Source of the DNA: Candidatus Zhuqueibacterota bacterium | Lineage (GTDB): Bacteria > Zhuqueibacterota > Zhuqueibacteria > Zhuqueibacterales > Zhuqueibacteraceae | DNA: 64,000 nt | Direction: 5' to 3' | NCBI GenBank assembly: GCA_003576975.1 | Contig: QEVD01000003.1 | Span: 1-64,000 of the forward strand | In this document: positions 22,845 to 29,259 of the stretch, one piece after another | Numbering within the stretch: position 1 is the first letter of the stretch | Layout: the number at the start of each line of letters is the position of its first letter | Notes under the pieces: generated by a model | What the model saw: only the letters and a program-made list of their open reading frames with translations | Database searches by the model: none | What the model was told of the DNA's origin: nothing | Position numbers and translations under genes: made by a program

Positions 22845-23600
22845 ATGTCATACGATCCGGAAATCCATCACCGTCGATCCATTCGATTGAAGGGATACGA
22901 TTATTCCCAGGCCGGCGCGTATTTCATCACAATTTGTACCTACAATCGCAATTGTATCTTCGGTGAAATTCGCGATGGCCAAATGCACCTGAATGAAATC
23001 GGTAGAATCGTCGAGACCGAATGGTTGAAAACCGCCGAGATCCGCGATAACGTTGAATTGGATGCCTTTGTGGTCATGCCGAACCATTTACACGGGACCA
23101 TCATTATCACCGGCAAAGCGGAAACGCATGATGCCGTTGATGCAAATGATTCCCCAAATTCCGTTGATATGACCGTAGGGGCGGACAGCCGTCCGCCCGA
23201 CCGTGGCATAAAATCAAATGTAGGGGCACACGGCGATGCGCCCGACCGTGGCATAAAATCAAATGTAGGGGCGCACGGCGATGCACCCGACGATGATATA
23301 GGATTACACGTAGGGGCGCACGGCGGTGCGCCCCTACAGCGCAAACCGAAATCCATCGGATCGATCATTGCCGGATTCAAATCCACCGTTACCAAACAAA
23401 TCAATACCATTCGAAATACACCGGGCGCGCCGGTGTGGCAGCGCAATTATTACGAACATATTATTCGCAATGAAGAGGCGTTCAACCGCATCCAACGATA
23501 TATCATCGAAAATCCGGCGCAATGGCAATACGACCAGGAAAATCGCAATCATATTTCCGACGAAGACAAAAAACGATTTTGGAAAGAACATTTGGGTTGA
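22845..23600 (+). CDS. REP-associated tyrosine transposase (RAYT, Y1/HUH family)
   Basis: Single-strand transposase of the IS200/IS605-related TnpA_REP group, which bind and cut REP palindromes. Family marks: RRSIRLKGYDYSQAGAYFIT at the N-terminus, the HUH motif as HLH in VVMPNHLHGTIII (about residue 77-90), and the catalytic Tyr helix region YYEHIIRNEEAFNRIQRYI (about 200-220). ATG 22845 (251 aa) follows AGGGG; a GTG at 22833 is in frame. Between HUH and Tyr lie about 54 extra residues coded by four REP units (VGADSRPPDRGIKSN and variants). Without them the protein has the usual length of about 197. It sits inside the RM operon, flanked by REPs. Activity is uncertain, as the insert splits the catalytic domain. 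Confidence 0.93.
   Translation: MSYDPEIHHRRSIRLKGYDYSQAGAYFITICTYNRNCIFGEIRDGQMHLNEIGRIVETEWLKTAEIRDNVELDAFVVMPNHLHGTIIITGKAETHDAVDANDSPNSVDMTVGADSRPPDRGIKSNVGAHGDAPDRGIKSNVGAHGDAPDDDIGLHVGAHGGAPLQRKPKSIGSIIAGFKSTVTKQINTIRNTPGAPVWQRNYYEHIIRNEEAFNRIQRYIIENPAQWQYDQENRNHISDEDKKRFWKEHLG
23175..23337 (+). repeat. four in-frame REP units inside the RAYT gene
   Basis: Units start at 23175, 23220, 23265 and 23310, a 45-base period (15 codons). Each begins GTAGGGGC(G/A) and is read Val-Gly-Ala. The last unit has the full closing end GCGCCCCTAC. The spacer CCGTGGCATAAAATCAAAT is identical in the first two units and changed in the third. Confidence 0.92.
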
Positions 23601-23615
23601 TTGTTTGTGACAATC

Positions 23616-23643
23616 GTAGGGGCGCACGGCCGTGCGCCCCTAC
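23616..23643. repeat. perfect 28-bp REP palindrome
   Basis: Two 14-base arms, GTAGGGGCGCACGG and its exact complement, lie 15 bases after the RAYT stop. This is the complete form of the element whose parts occur in the other clusters. Confidence 0.93.
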
Positions 23644-23654
23644 GGATGACAACA

Positions 23655-23736
23655 TGGCATCGATAGGATGCGCCGGTTGTTCGGCGCGGAAATGGACACG
23701 ATGATTGATGAATTGAACGAGGCATTGGCGGCGTGA
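23655..23736 (+). pseudogene. duplicated 3' end of hsdR
   Basis: By my count about 70 of 81 bases match 22596-22676, coding RMRRLFGAEMDTMIDELNEALAA and a stop where hsdR has RMHQLFGEEMDIMIDELNEALAA. The two copies are offset by 1,060 bases and bracket the REP array, RAYT and 28-bp palindrome. The copy ends one base before the hsdS ATG, so it probably preserves the original hsdR-hsdS junction (GCGTGAAATG). No start codon or ribosome site makes it a gene. Confidence 0.85.
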
Positions 23737-23737
23737 A

Positions 23738-25189
23738 ATGATAAAAAGAAATTCTATTGAAAATTTGCCAAACGGATGGTTATCAGTTGTTTTCAGTGAA
23801 GCCATCGACAAAATCCCTGCTCAGGACAAAAAGATAAAGCAGAAAGACTACCTGGAATTTGGCCAGATACCAATAATTGACCAAGGACAAGAATTTATAG
23901 GAGGCTACACTAACGACATTAGCAAAAGAATTGAATGTAACCTCCCCGTTGTTGTCTTTGGTGATCACACCAAGGCCGTCAAACTAATCTCTTTCCCATT
24001 CGCACCTGGAGCAGACGGGGTAAAAATCATAAAGCCATTAGAAGTTTATGATCCAAAGCTTTTTGCGTATTTTGTTCATGTATTAACCAAGAAAATTCCT
24101 GATAGAGGATATGCTCGACACTTTCAATTCATAGAGAAATCAGAAATTTCCCTTCCTCCCCTCGCCGAGCAGCACCGCATCGTTACCAAAATCGAAGAGC
24201 TTTTTTCCGATTTGGATGCCGGCATCGCCAGTTTGAAGCAAGCGCAGGCCCAGCTTAAAACCTACCGCCAGGCGGTGTTGAAATACGCCTTCGATGGCAA
24301 GCTCACCGCCGCGTGGCGCGAGCAGAACAAACCCGAGCCGGCAGAAAAATTGCTGGCGCAAATCAAAGCCGAGCGCGAAAAGCAGTACCAGCAAAAGCTC
24401 GCGGAATGGCAAAAAGCCAGCGCCGAAAGCAAAAACAAAAAGAAACCGCCTAAGCCACAAAAGCCGAAAGAATCCTCGCCGCTGACGGAAGCGAAGCTGG
24501 CGGAGTTGCCGCAACTGCCGGAGGAGTGGATATGGGGAACTGTGGGGGAAATAGCTTCGTCAATGAAAAATGGAATCTATAAGCCGAAAGAAATCTATTC
24601 CGAAAGTGGTATCGCATGTTTAAGAATGTACAATATCGACAATGGAAGAATTTTATGGTTTGATATCAAGCGAATGAACCTGGAAGAAAAGGAAATAGAT
24701 GAATATGAGTTAAAACCAGGAGATCTGTTAGTCAACAGAGTCAATAGTCGGGAGTTGGTTGGCAAAACTGCATTGATTCCAAAAACAATGGAAAGAAGTG
24801 TGTATGAGAGTAAAAATATTAGATTGAGATTAACAGACCGATTTGTTGGCGCATTTGTCAATTATTGGTTTTTGCTTAGTGCTAACGCATTTTTCAATAG
24901 AAATGCTCAGCAGACTGTTGGCATGGCGTCGATCAATCAGGATCAATTAGGCAAAATGCCTTTGCCAATTTGTTCACTTACAGAACAACACCAAATCGTC
25001 CAAGAAATCGAAAGCCGCCTCTCGGTATGCGACAAATTGGAAGAAAGCATCAAAGAGAGTCTGCAAAAAGCCGAGGCGCTGCGGCAGAGCATTTTAAAAA
25101 AGGCGTTCGCGGGCAAGTTAGTGCGGCAAGATCCCCACGACGAGCCGGCGGAGAAGTTACTGGAGCGCATTCGGGCGGACAAATCGTAG
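23738..25189 (+). CDS. hsdS: type I restriction-modification specificity subunit
   Basis: DNA-recognition subunit of the RM complex. It has two target-recognition domains (residues about 10-145 and 255-415), each followed by a conserved helical spacer: PPLAEQHRIVTKIEELFSDLDAGIASLKQAQ... and CSLTEQHQIVQEIESRLSVCDKLEESIKES.... The first spacer runs on into a long Lys/Gln/Glu-rich coiled segment with a low-complexity KNKKKPPKPQKPKESS linker. The length of 483 aa is typical of a full two-TRD S subunit. ATG 23738 is one base after the TGA of the hsdR remnant, suggesting translational coupling. TRD-coding DNA is more AT-rich than the flanks, as is common for exchangeable TRDs. Its stop codon TAG lies within the REP sequence GTAGGGGCG. 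Confidence 0.93.
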   Translation: MIKRNSIENLPNGWLSVVFSEAIDKIPAQDKKIKQKDYLEFGQIPIIDQGQEFIGGYTNDISKRIECNLPVVVFGDHTKAVKLISFPFAPGADGVKIIKPLEVYDPKLFAYFVHVLTKKIPDRGYARHFQFIEKSEISLPPLAEQHRIVTKIEELFSDLDAGIASLKQAQAQLKTYRQAVLKYAFDGKLTAAWREQNKPEPAEKLLAQIKAEREKQYQQKLAEWQKASAESKNKKKPPKPQKPKESSPLTEAKLAELPQLPEEWIWGTVGEIASSMKNGIYKPKEIYSESGIACLRMYNIDNGRILWFDIKRMNLEEKEIDEYELKPGDLLVNRVNSRELVGKTALIPKTMERSVYESKNIRLRLTDRFVGAFVNYWFLLSANAFFNRNAQQTVGMASINQDQLGKMPLPICSLTEQHQIVQEIESRLSVCDKLEESIKESLQKAEALRQSILKKAFAGKLVRQDPHDEPAEKLLERIRADKS

Positions 25190-25275
25190 GGGCGTATCGC
25201 ATACGCCCCCATATGGCATGCGCCCTCGTATTGCGTACGCCCAAAACGACGAGGGCGCACGGCTGTGCGCCCCAA
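25186..25275 (+). repeat. REP cluster at the end of hsdS
   Basis: Starts GTAGGGGCGTAT..., includes ATACGCCCC and a closing GGGCGCAC-GGCT-GTGCGCCC hairpin. It is a variant of the REP family with a different centre (GTATnGCATAC). Its bases 2-4 are the hsdS stop codon. Confidence 0.85.
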
Positions 25276-25281
25276 CCAATC

Positions 25282-25485
25282 GTCCACGAAATCGTCCAAG
25301 AAATCGAAAGCCGCCTCTCGGTTTGCGACAAATTGGAAGAGAGTATCAAAGAAAGCCTGCAAAAAGCTGAGGCGCTGCGGCAGAGCATTTTAAAAAAGGC
25401 CTTCGCGGGCAAGTTAGTGCCGCAAGACCCCAACGACGAGCCGGCGGAGAAGTTACTGGAGCGCATTCGGGCGCAGAAATTGTAG
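25282..25485 (+). pseudogene. duplicated C-terminal end of hsdS
   Basis: Codes IVQEIESRLSVCDKLEES...EALRQSILKKAFAGKLVPQDPNDEPAEKLLERIRAQKL and stop, nearly identical to the hsdS end apart from changes such as RQDPHD to PQDPND. It has no target-recognition domain and no start of its own. An open frame extends back to 24970, but that part is out of frame with hsdS and is a shadow. It could serve as a recombination partner for hsdS. Confidence 0.85.
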
Positions 25486-25592
25486 GGGCGTATGGCATAC
25501 GCCCCCATATGGCATACGCCCTCGTATCGCATGCGCCCCCGCATTGCGTATGCCCCAAAACGACGAGGGCGCACGGCCGTGCACCCCAACAA
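25482..25592 (+). repeat. second REP cluster, between the hsdS copy and hsdM
   Basis: Same type as 25186-25275 with one extra unit (GCATGCGCCCCCGCATTGCG). It again supplies the TAG stop of the truncated hsdS copy. It is followed by four short direct repeats of AACGAGCCC up to 25637, directly before hsdM. Confidence 0.85.
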
Positions 25593-25647
25593 ACGAGCCC
25601 GAACAAACGAGCCCAAAAAAACGAGCCCAAACGAGCGATTATAATTT

Positions 25648-27156
25648 ATGAACAACACCTCCTCCATCGTCTCCAAAGTCTGGAACTTCTGCCACACGCT
25701 GCGCGATGACGGCGTGAGCTACGGCGAGTATTTGGAACAGTTGACTTATTTGTTGTTTCTCAAGATGGCGGATGAATACGCCAAGCCGCCGTACAACCGC
25801 AAATCCAACATTCCAAGAGCATATAATTGGGAAAGCTTGCGCGAAAAAAAGGGGGCGGAATTGGAAGAGCATTACGTCAAACTGCTGCGCGAGCTGGGGC
25901 AGAAGTCCGGCATGCTGGGGCAAATCTTTTTCAAGGCGCAGAACCGCATTCAAGATCCGGCCAAGCTGTTCAAGATCATCGACCTGATCGACCGTGAAAA
26001 TTGGGTGATGATGGGCGCGGACGTGAAGGGCGAAATTTACGAAGGCCTGCTGGAGAAAAACGCCGAAGACGTGAAAAGCGGTGCCGGCCAATATTTCACG
26101 CCGCGACCGCTGATTCGCGTGATGGTAGAATGCCTGCGGCCCGAGCCGAAGAAGACCATTGCCGATCCGGCCTGCGGCACCGGCGGGTTCTTTTTGGCGG
26201 CGTATGATTTTTTGATTGGGACGAATGCTGTAGGGGCGGACGGCCGTCCGCCCCTACGGTTGGATAAACAGGAAAAGGAATTCCTCAAATTCAAAACCTT
26301 TCGCGGCTGGGAGATCGTGCCGGATACGTACCGGTTGTGTTTGATGAATTTGTTTTTGCACAACATCGGCGACATGGAAAGCGAGCCGCCGATCGCGCGC
26401 AACGATTCACTCATCGCCGACAGCGGCGAGCGCTTCGATTACGTGATGACCAACCCGCCCTTCGGCAAGAAAAGCAGCATGACTTTTACCAACGAAGAGG
26501 GCGAGCAGGAGCGGGAGGATTTGACGTACAACCGGCAGGATTTCTGGGCGACGACTTCGAACAAGCAGCTTAATTTCGTGCAACACATTCGCACAATGCT
26601 GAAGATCGACGGCAAGGCTGCAGTCGTTGTGCCGGACAATGTTTTGTTCGAGGGCGGCGCCGGCGAAACCATTCGCAAAAAACTGTTGGCGAGCACGGAT
26701 TTACACACGATTTTGCGCCTGCCGACGGGAATTTTCTACGCGCAAGGCGTGAAAGCGAACGTGATTTTCTTCGACAACCGCCCCGGCAGCAAAGAGGTGG
26801 CGACGAAGGATGTTTGGTACTACGATTACCGCACCAACGTGCATCACACGAAGAAAAAGAATCCGTTGCAGTTTGAAGATTTACAGGATTTCGTCAAATG
26901 CTACAATCCGGAAAATCGCTACAAACGCAAGCCCACGTGGTCGGAGAAAAATCCGGAAGGCCGCTGGCGGAGGTTCACCTATGATGAGATCATCGCCCGC
27001 GACAAAACGAGTTTGGATATTTTTTGGCTGAAAGACGAGAGCCTCGCCGATCTCGACAACCTGCCCGATCCCGACGTGCTGGCCGGGGAGATTGTTGAAA
27101 ATCTCGAAGCGGGGTTGGAAAATTTTAAGGAAATTGCTGAGAAGCTGGGGAGATGA
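25648..27156 (+). CDS. hsdM: type I restriction-modification methyltransferase subunit
   Basis: Methylates adenine at the site chosen by HsdS, using S-adenosylmethionine. It has an N-terminal helical HsdM_N domain (residues about 7-140), AdoMet motif DPACGTGGF (about 175), and the N6-adenine catalytic motif as NPPFGKK (about 270). The family's TFRGWE and RLCLMNL segments follow motif I. Between motif I and TFRGWE lies an extra TNAVGADGRPPLRLDK, made by an in-frame 28-bp REP. The 502-aa length is normal otherwise. ATG 25648 lacks a clear ribosome site. TATAAT at 25640-25645 is too close to the start for a normal leadered promoter. Gene order R-S-M is uncommon. Confidence 0.93.
   Translation: MNNTSSIVSKVWNFCHTLRDDGVSYGEYLEQLTYLLFLKMADEYAKPPYNRKSNIPRAYNWESLREKKGAELEEHYVKLLRELGQKSGMLGQIFFKAQNRIQDPAKLFKIIDLIDRENWVMMGADVKGEIYEGLLEKNAEDVKSGAGQYFTPRPLIRVMVECLRPEPKKTIADPACGTGGFFLAAYDFLIGTNAVGADGRPPLRLDKQEKEFLKFKTFRGWEIVPDTYRLCLMNLFLHNIGDMESEPPIARNDSLIADSGERFDYVMTNPPFGKKSSMTFTNEEGEQEREDLTYNRQDFWATTSNKQLNFVQHIRTMLKIDGKAAVVVPDNVLFEGGAGETIRKKLLASTDLHTILRLPTGIFYAQGVKANVIFFDNRPGSKEVATKDVWYYDYRTNVHHTKKKNPLQFEDLQDFVKCYNPENRYKRKPTWSEKNPEGRWRRFTYDEIIARDKTSLDIFWLKDESLADLDNLPDPDVLAGEIVENLEAGLENFKEIAEKLGR
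26230..26257. repeat. perfect 28-bp REP palindrome inside hsdM
   Basis: GTAGGGGCGGACGG and its exact complement, read in frame as Val-Gly-Ala-Asp-Gly-Arg-Pro-Pro-Leu. It differs from the 23616 copy only at the base pair in the GCGGAC/GCGCAC position and its partner. It lies in a loop between conserved methyltransferase segments. Confidence 0.93.
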
Positions 27157-27177
27157 AAGCGCCAGAACCCAATTTGC

Positions 27178-28212
27178 ATGATGAATAAATTGCCCTCACT
27201 CACACCCTCCGCCGCAAGCATCCCGCTCGTGCTCACGCCGGATACGCCGCCGTTAAGCTGCGCGCGGCAGCTCATTCTGGAGCGCGCCCACGAAATGATT
27301 CGTTTCGAAGAGGCCACGCGCACCGGCGACGACATCGAAGCCCTGCACGATATGCGCGTGTGGTCGCGACGCTTGCGTGAAGCGCTGGAGATTTTCGCTT
27401 TTTGCTTTACGCCGAAAATTTATGACAAGCTTTATGAACGTGTGCGGCAGGTGACGAAAACACTTGGCGCGGCGCGCAACGCTGATGTTGCCGTGGAGTT
27501 CTTTGCCGCGCATCATGCGCAGGCACAGGAATTGGTGGAACGCGTTGCGCTGGAAGATTTGTTGCGCCGGTTGGTGAAGGAACAAACGCGCGAACGCGAG
27601 CGCATGAAAGAACGCCTGGATAAGAAAGTCAAGGCAAACGAACTGCCGGCCGTGATTGAAGCCTCGTTTGTGAAATTGGCGCAGACTCCGGGATTCCGCC
27701 GGCGCGGGCCGCGCACCGCCTTGCGACTTGCGCGCGCTTTATTGCTGAAGCGTTTGCAGGAGGTGTTTAAGATTCGTGCGGCTATCTTGGGCGAGAACGA
27801 TGTGGAAGGCCTGCACAACTTGCGCATTGCGGTCAAGAAATTGCGCTATGCCCTGGAGATTCTCGGGTTCGCGATTGGCGAGAGTGCGGCAGAAAATCTA
27901 AGCTTTTTTAAGAAGCTGCAAACCGTGCTTGGCGACCTGCACGATCGCGATGTCTTTCTGGACGTTGTCAAGGCGAGATATGAGACGCTGGAAAAGCAGG
28001 CTTTTGTTGCGCTGTTGCTCTCAGGTTACGAAAAAGTTTTTGCGCATCTTGTGCAAGAGCGCCGCCAGTTCTATGAAAAGTATCTCAAGATTTTTGGCGA
28101 TACCCAATTCGCAGACTGGCGCAAGCGCGTTGTGCCGTCGCTGCCCAAGAAATCGGCCAATCCCGAGATGCTGGGAAATGAAGTCGCCGCTATTGCGGAG
28201 CAGCAGCCATGA
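27178..28212 (+). CDS. CHAD domain protein
   Basis: CHAD proteins are all-helical, rich in conserved His, and are known to bind polyphosphate; they often pair with CYTH phosphohydrolases. Two CHAD repeats are visible, each with the signature helix: LHDMRVWSRRLREAL (residues about 58-72) and LHNLRIAVKKLRYAL (about 210-225). There is no signal peptide. It starts 21 bases after hsdM, on the same strand, with two adjacent ATG codons (27178 and 27181). Its stop overlaps the CYTH start in ATGA, so the two are translated together. A role in polyphosphate handling is inferred from the family. Confidence 0.9.
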   Translation: MMNKLPSLTPSAASIPLVLTPDTPPLSCARQLILERAHEMIRFEEATRTGDDIEALHDMRVWSRRLREALEIFAFCFTPKIYDKLYERVRQVTKTLGAARNADVAVEFFAAHHAQAQELVERVALEDLLRRLVKEQTRERERMKERLDKKVKANELPAVIEASFVKLAQTPGFRRRGPRTALRLARALLLKRLQEVFKIRAAILGENDVEGLHNLRIAVKKLRYALEILGFAIGESAAENLSFFKKLQTVLGDLHDRDVFLDVVKARYETLEKQAFVALLLSGYEKVFAHLVQERRQFYEKYLKIFGDTQFADWRKRVVPSLPKKSANPEMLGNEVAAIAEQQP

Positions 28213-28784
28213 CGAATTTCGAATTCAAAGCGCGCTTGCATGATATGCAACATGTCAAAGCCGCGCTGCTCACGCGCGCGGCAAATTTTGCCGGCGTCCT
28301 GCAACAAACCGACACCTATTTTCATGTTTCCGGCGGGCGTTTGAAGCTGCGCGAAATTGTTTACGAATCTCAAACAGCCCCTGCGCCGCAGCGCGCCGAA
28401 ATCCAATTGATTTTTTATCAGCGTCCGGATCATGCCGCGGTGAAACGCAGCGATTATCACCTCGCTCCGATTGGCGACGCGGTGACGTTGCGCGAGGTGT
28501 TGGCGCTGGCCCTCGGCGTGCGCGTGATCGTGAAGAAACGCCGCACGCTTTATCTCCTACCCATGAAAAACGGCGGCAGCATTCGCATCCATCTCGATCA
28601 AGTTGAAGGACTGGGCGATTTCATCGAAGTGGAAGTTATGACGCCCGCAGACGAATTCTTCGCTGCTGCCGAGGCAGAGGCGCAGGACTTGTTGCAAGCA
28701 TTTCACATTGCAGAGAACGAATTGATTTCTGGCTCTTATGCCGACTTGCTGCTGGCAACGCCTTCCGGCGAACGCCTGGCCTGA
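28209..28784 (+). CDS. CYTH domain protein (triphosphate tunnel enzyme)
   Basis: Member of the CyaB-thiamine triphosphatase superfamily, whose beta-tunnel binds triphosphates. Seen: the N-terminal ExK strand (NFEFKARL), TDTYFHVSGGRLKLRE, YQRPDHAAVKRSDYH, a basic strand VIVKKRRTLYL, and the acidic strand IHLDQVEGLGDFIEVEV. The first motif is ExKxR rather than the full ExExK, as in class IV cyclase-like members. Start ATG 28209 overlaps the CHAD stop by 4 bases. Likely a soluble partner of CHAD acting on a polyphosphate or nucleoside triphosphate; the exact substrate is unknown. Confidence 0.88.
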   Translation: MTNFEFKARLHDMQHVKAALLTRAANFAGVLQQTDTYFHVSGGRLKLREIVYESQTAPAPQRAEIQLIFYQRPDHAAVKRSDYHLAPIGDAVTLREVLALALGVRVIVKKRRTLYLLPMKNGGSIRIHLDQVEGLGDFIEVEVMTPADEFFAAAEAEAQDLLQAFHIAENELISGSYADLLLATPSGERLA

Positions 28785-29259
28785 TTTGTTCAAACGGCGC
28801 GGCCATGTTTGGCCGTAATTCAAACTTTTAAACGAGAACAAACCCCGCCCTTTTTAAGGGTTCAACGCTGTCAGATTTAAGACTTGCGATGGCAATGCCA
28901 TTGATTACGGAATTTTCGCTTGACTTTATGTAACCCTTCGTCTATTTTACCGCCACACTTGTCAACTTGCCTGTGGGATTGTGCTTGAATCTTTGGGTTG
29001 CGGAGGGGAAGTTTTTGCGGCTCATGCGGTGAGCTGTGAGGAAACCGGGAGCAACGCAGGAGTTGAACATGTTCAGCGCGATAATGAATGATGGGCGTTC
29101 TCCTTGGACGATGCAACAACGGAACGGGTAGCGACGGAACGTTGCGGCCACGCTTAGGGAGAGCGCCCTTTTTGTTTCGGCGAGGGAATAGCGGAACGTG
29201 GCCATTTTTTTTCGGAACGACTTGGGCGTTACGAACCTTGACAGATCAGCGCGTTTGCT
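28785..29259. other. 475-bp gap with palindromes, no protein gene
   Basis: Contains a short hairpin CGGCCA-TGTT-TGGCCG just after the CYTH gene, a perfect 12-bp palindrome TGAACATGTTCA at 29064-29075, and the possible structured RNA at 29093-29173. No credible coding sequence was seen. Confidence 0.5.
29093..29173 (+). ncRNA. possible structured RNA ending in a terminator-like stem
   Basis: GGGCGTTCTCC (29093-29103) pairs with GGAGAGCGCCC (29158-29168), ten of eleven pairs canonical plus one G-T or mismatch, followed by TTTTT. Inside, GCAAC and GTTGC could form a second helix around a loop with two copies of ACGGAAC. This is a structural reading by eye only; it could be a leader of the next gene. 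Confidence 0.25.

Larger units (their letters stand above)
25001..25592 (+). repeat. tandem duplication, 296-bp period (hsdS 3' end plus REP)
   Basis: Matching positions such as 25001/25297 (CAAGAAATCG) and 25186/25482 (GTAGGGGCGTA) are all 296 bases apart. Each unit carries about 190 bases of the hsdS 3' end followed by a REP cluster. The two coding parts differ at scattered sites, so the event is not very recent. Confidence 0.9.

Noticed and set aside
23175-23337. Regular 45-base repeats resembling a short CRISPR array
   Set aside because: The repeats are in frame within a RAYT gene, the 'spacers' are repeats too, and no cas genes are near.
24970-25485. Open frame of 171 codons after hsdS as a separate gene
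   Set aside because: Its first half is an out-of-frame reading of hsdS and REP sequence; only the last 68 codons are meaningful, as a duplicated hsdS tail.
29064-29075. TGAACATGTTCA palindrome as a LexA (SOS) box upstream of a nuclease gene
   Set aside because: The GAAC and GTTC halves are 2 bases apart, whereas the known GAAC-N4-GTTC box needs 4; it also lies about 185 bases from the start codon.
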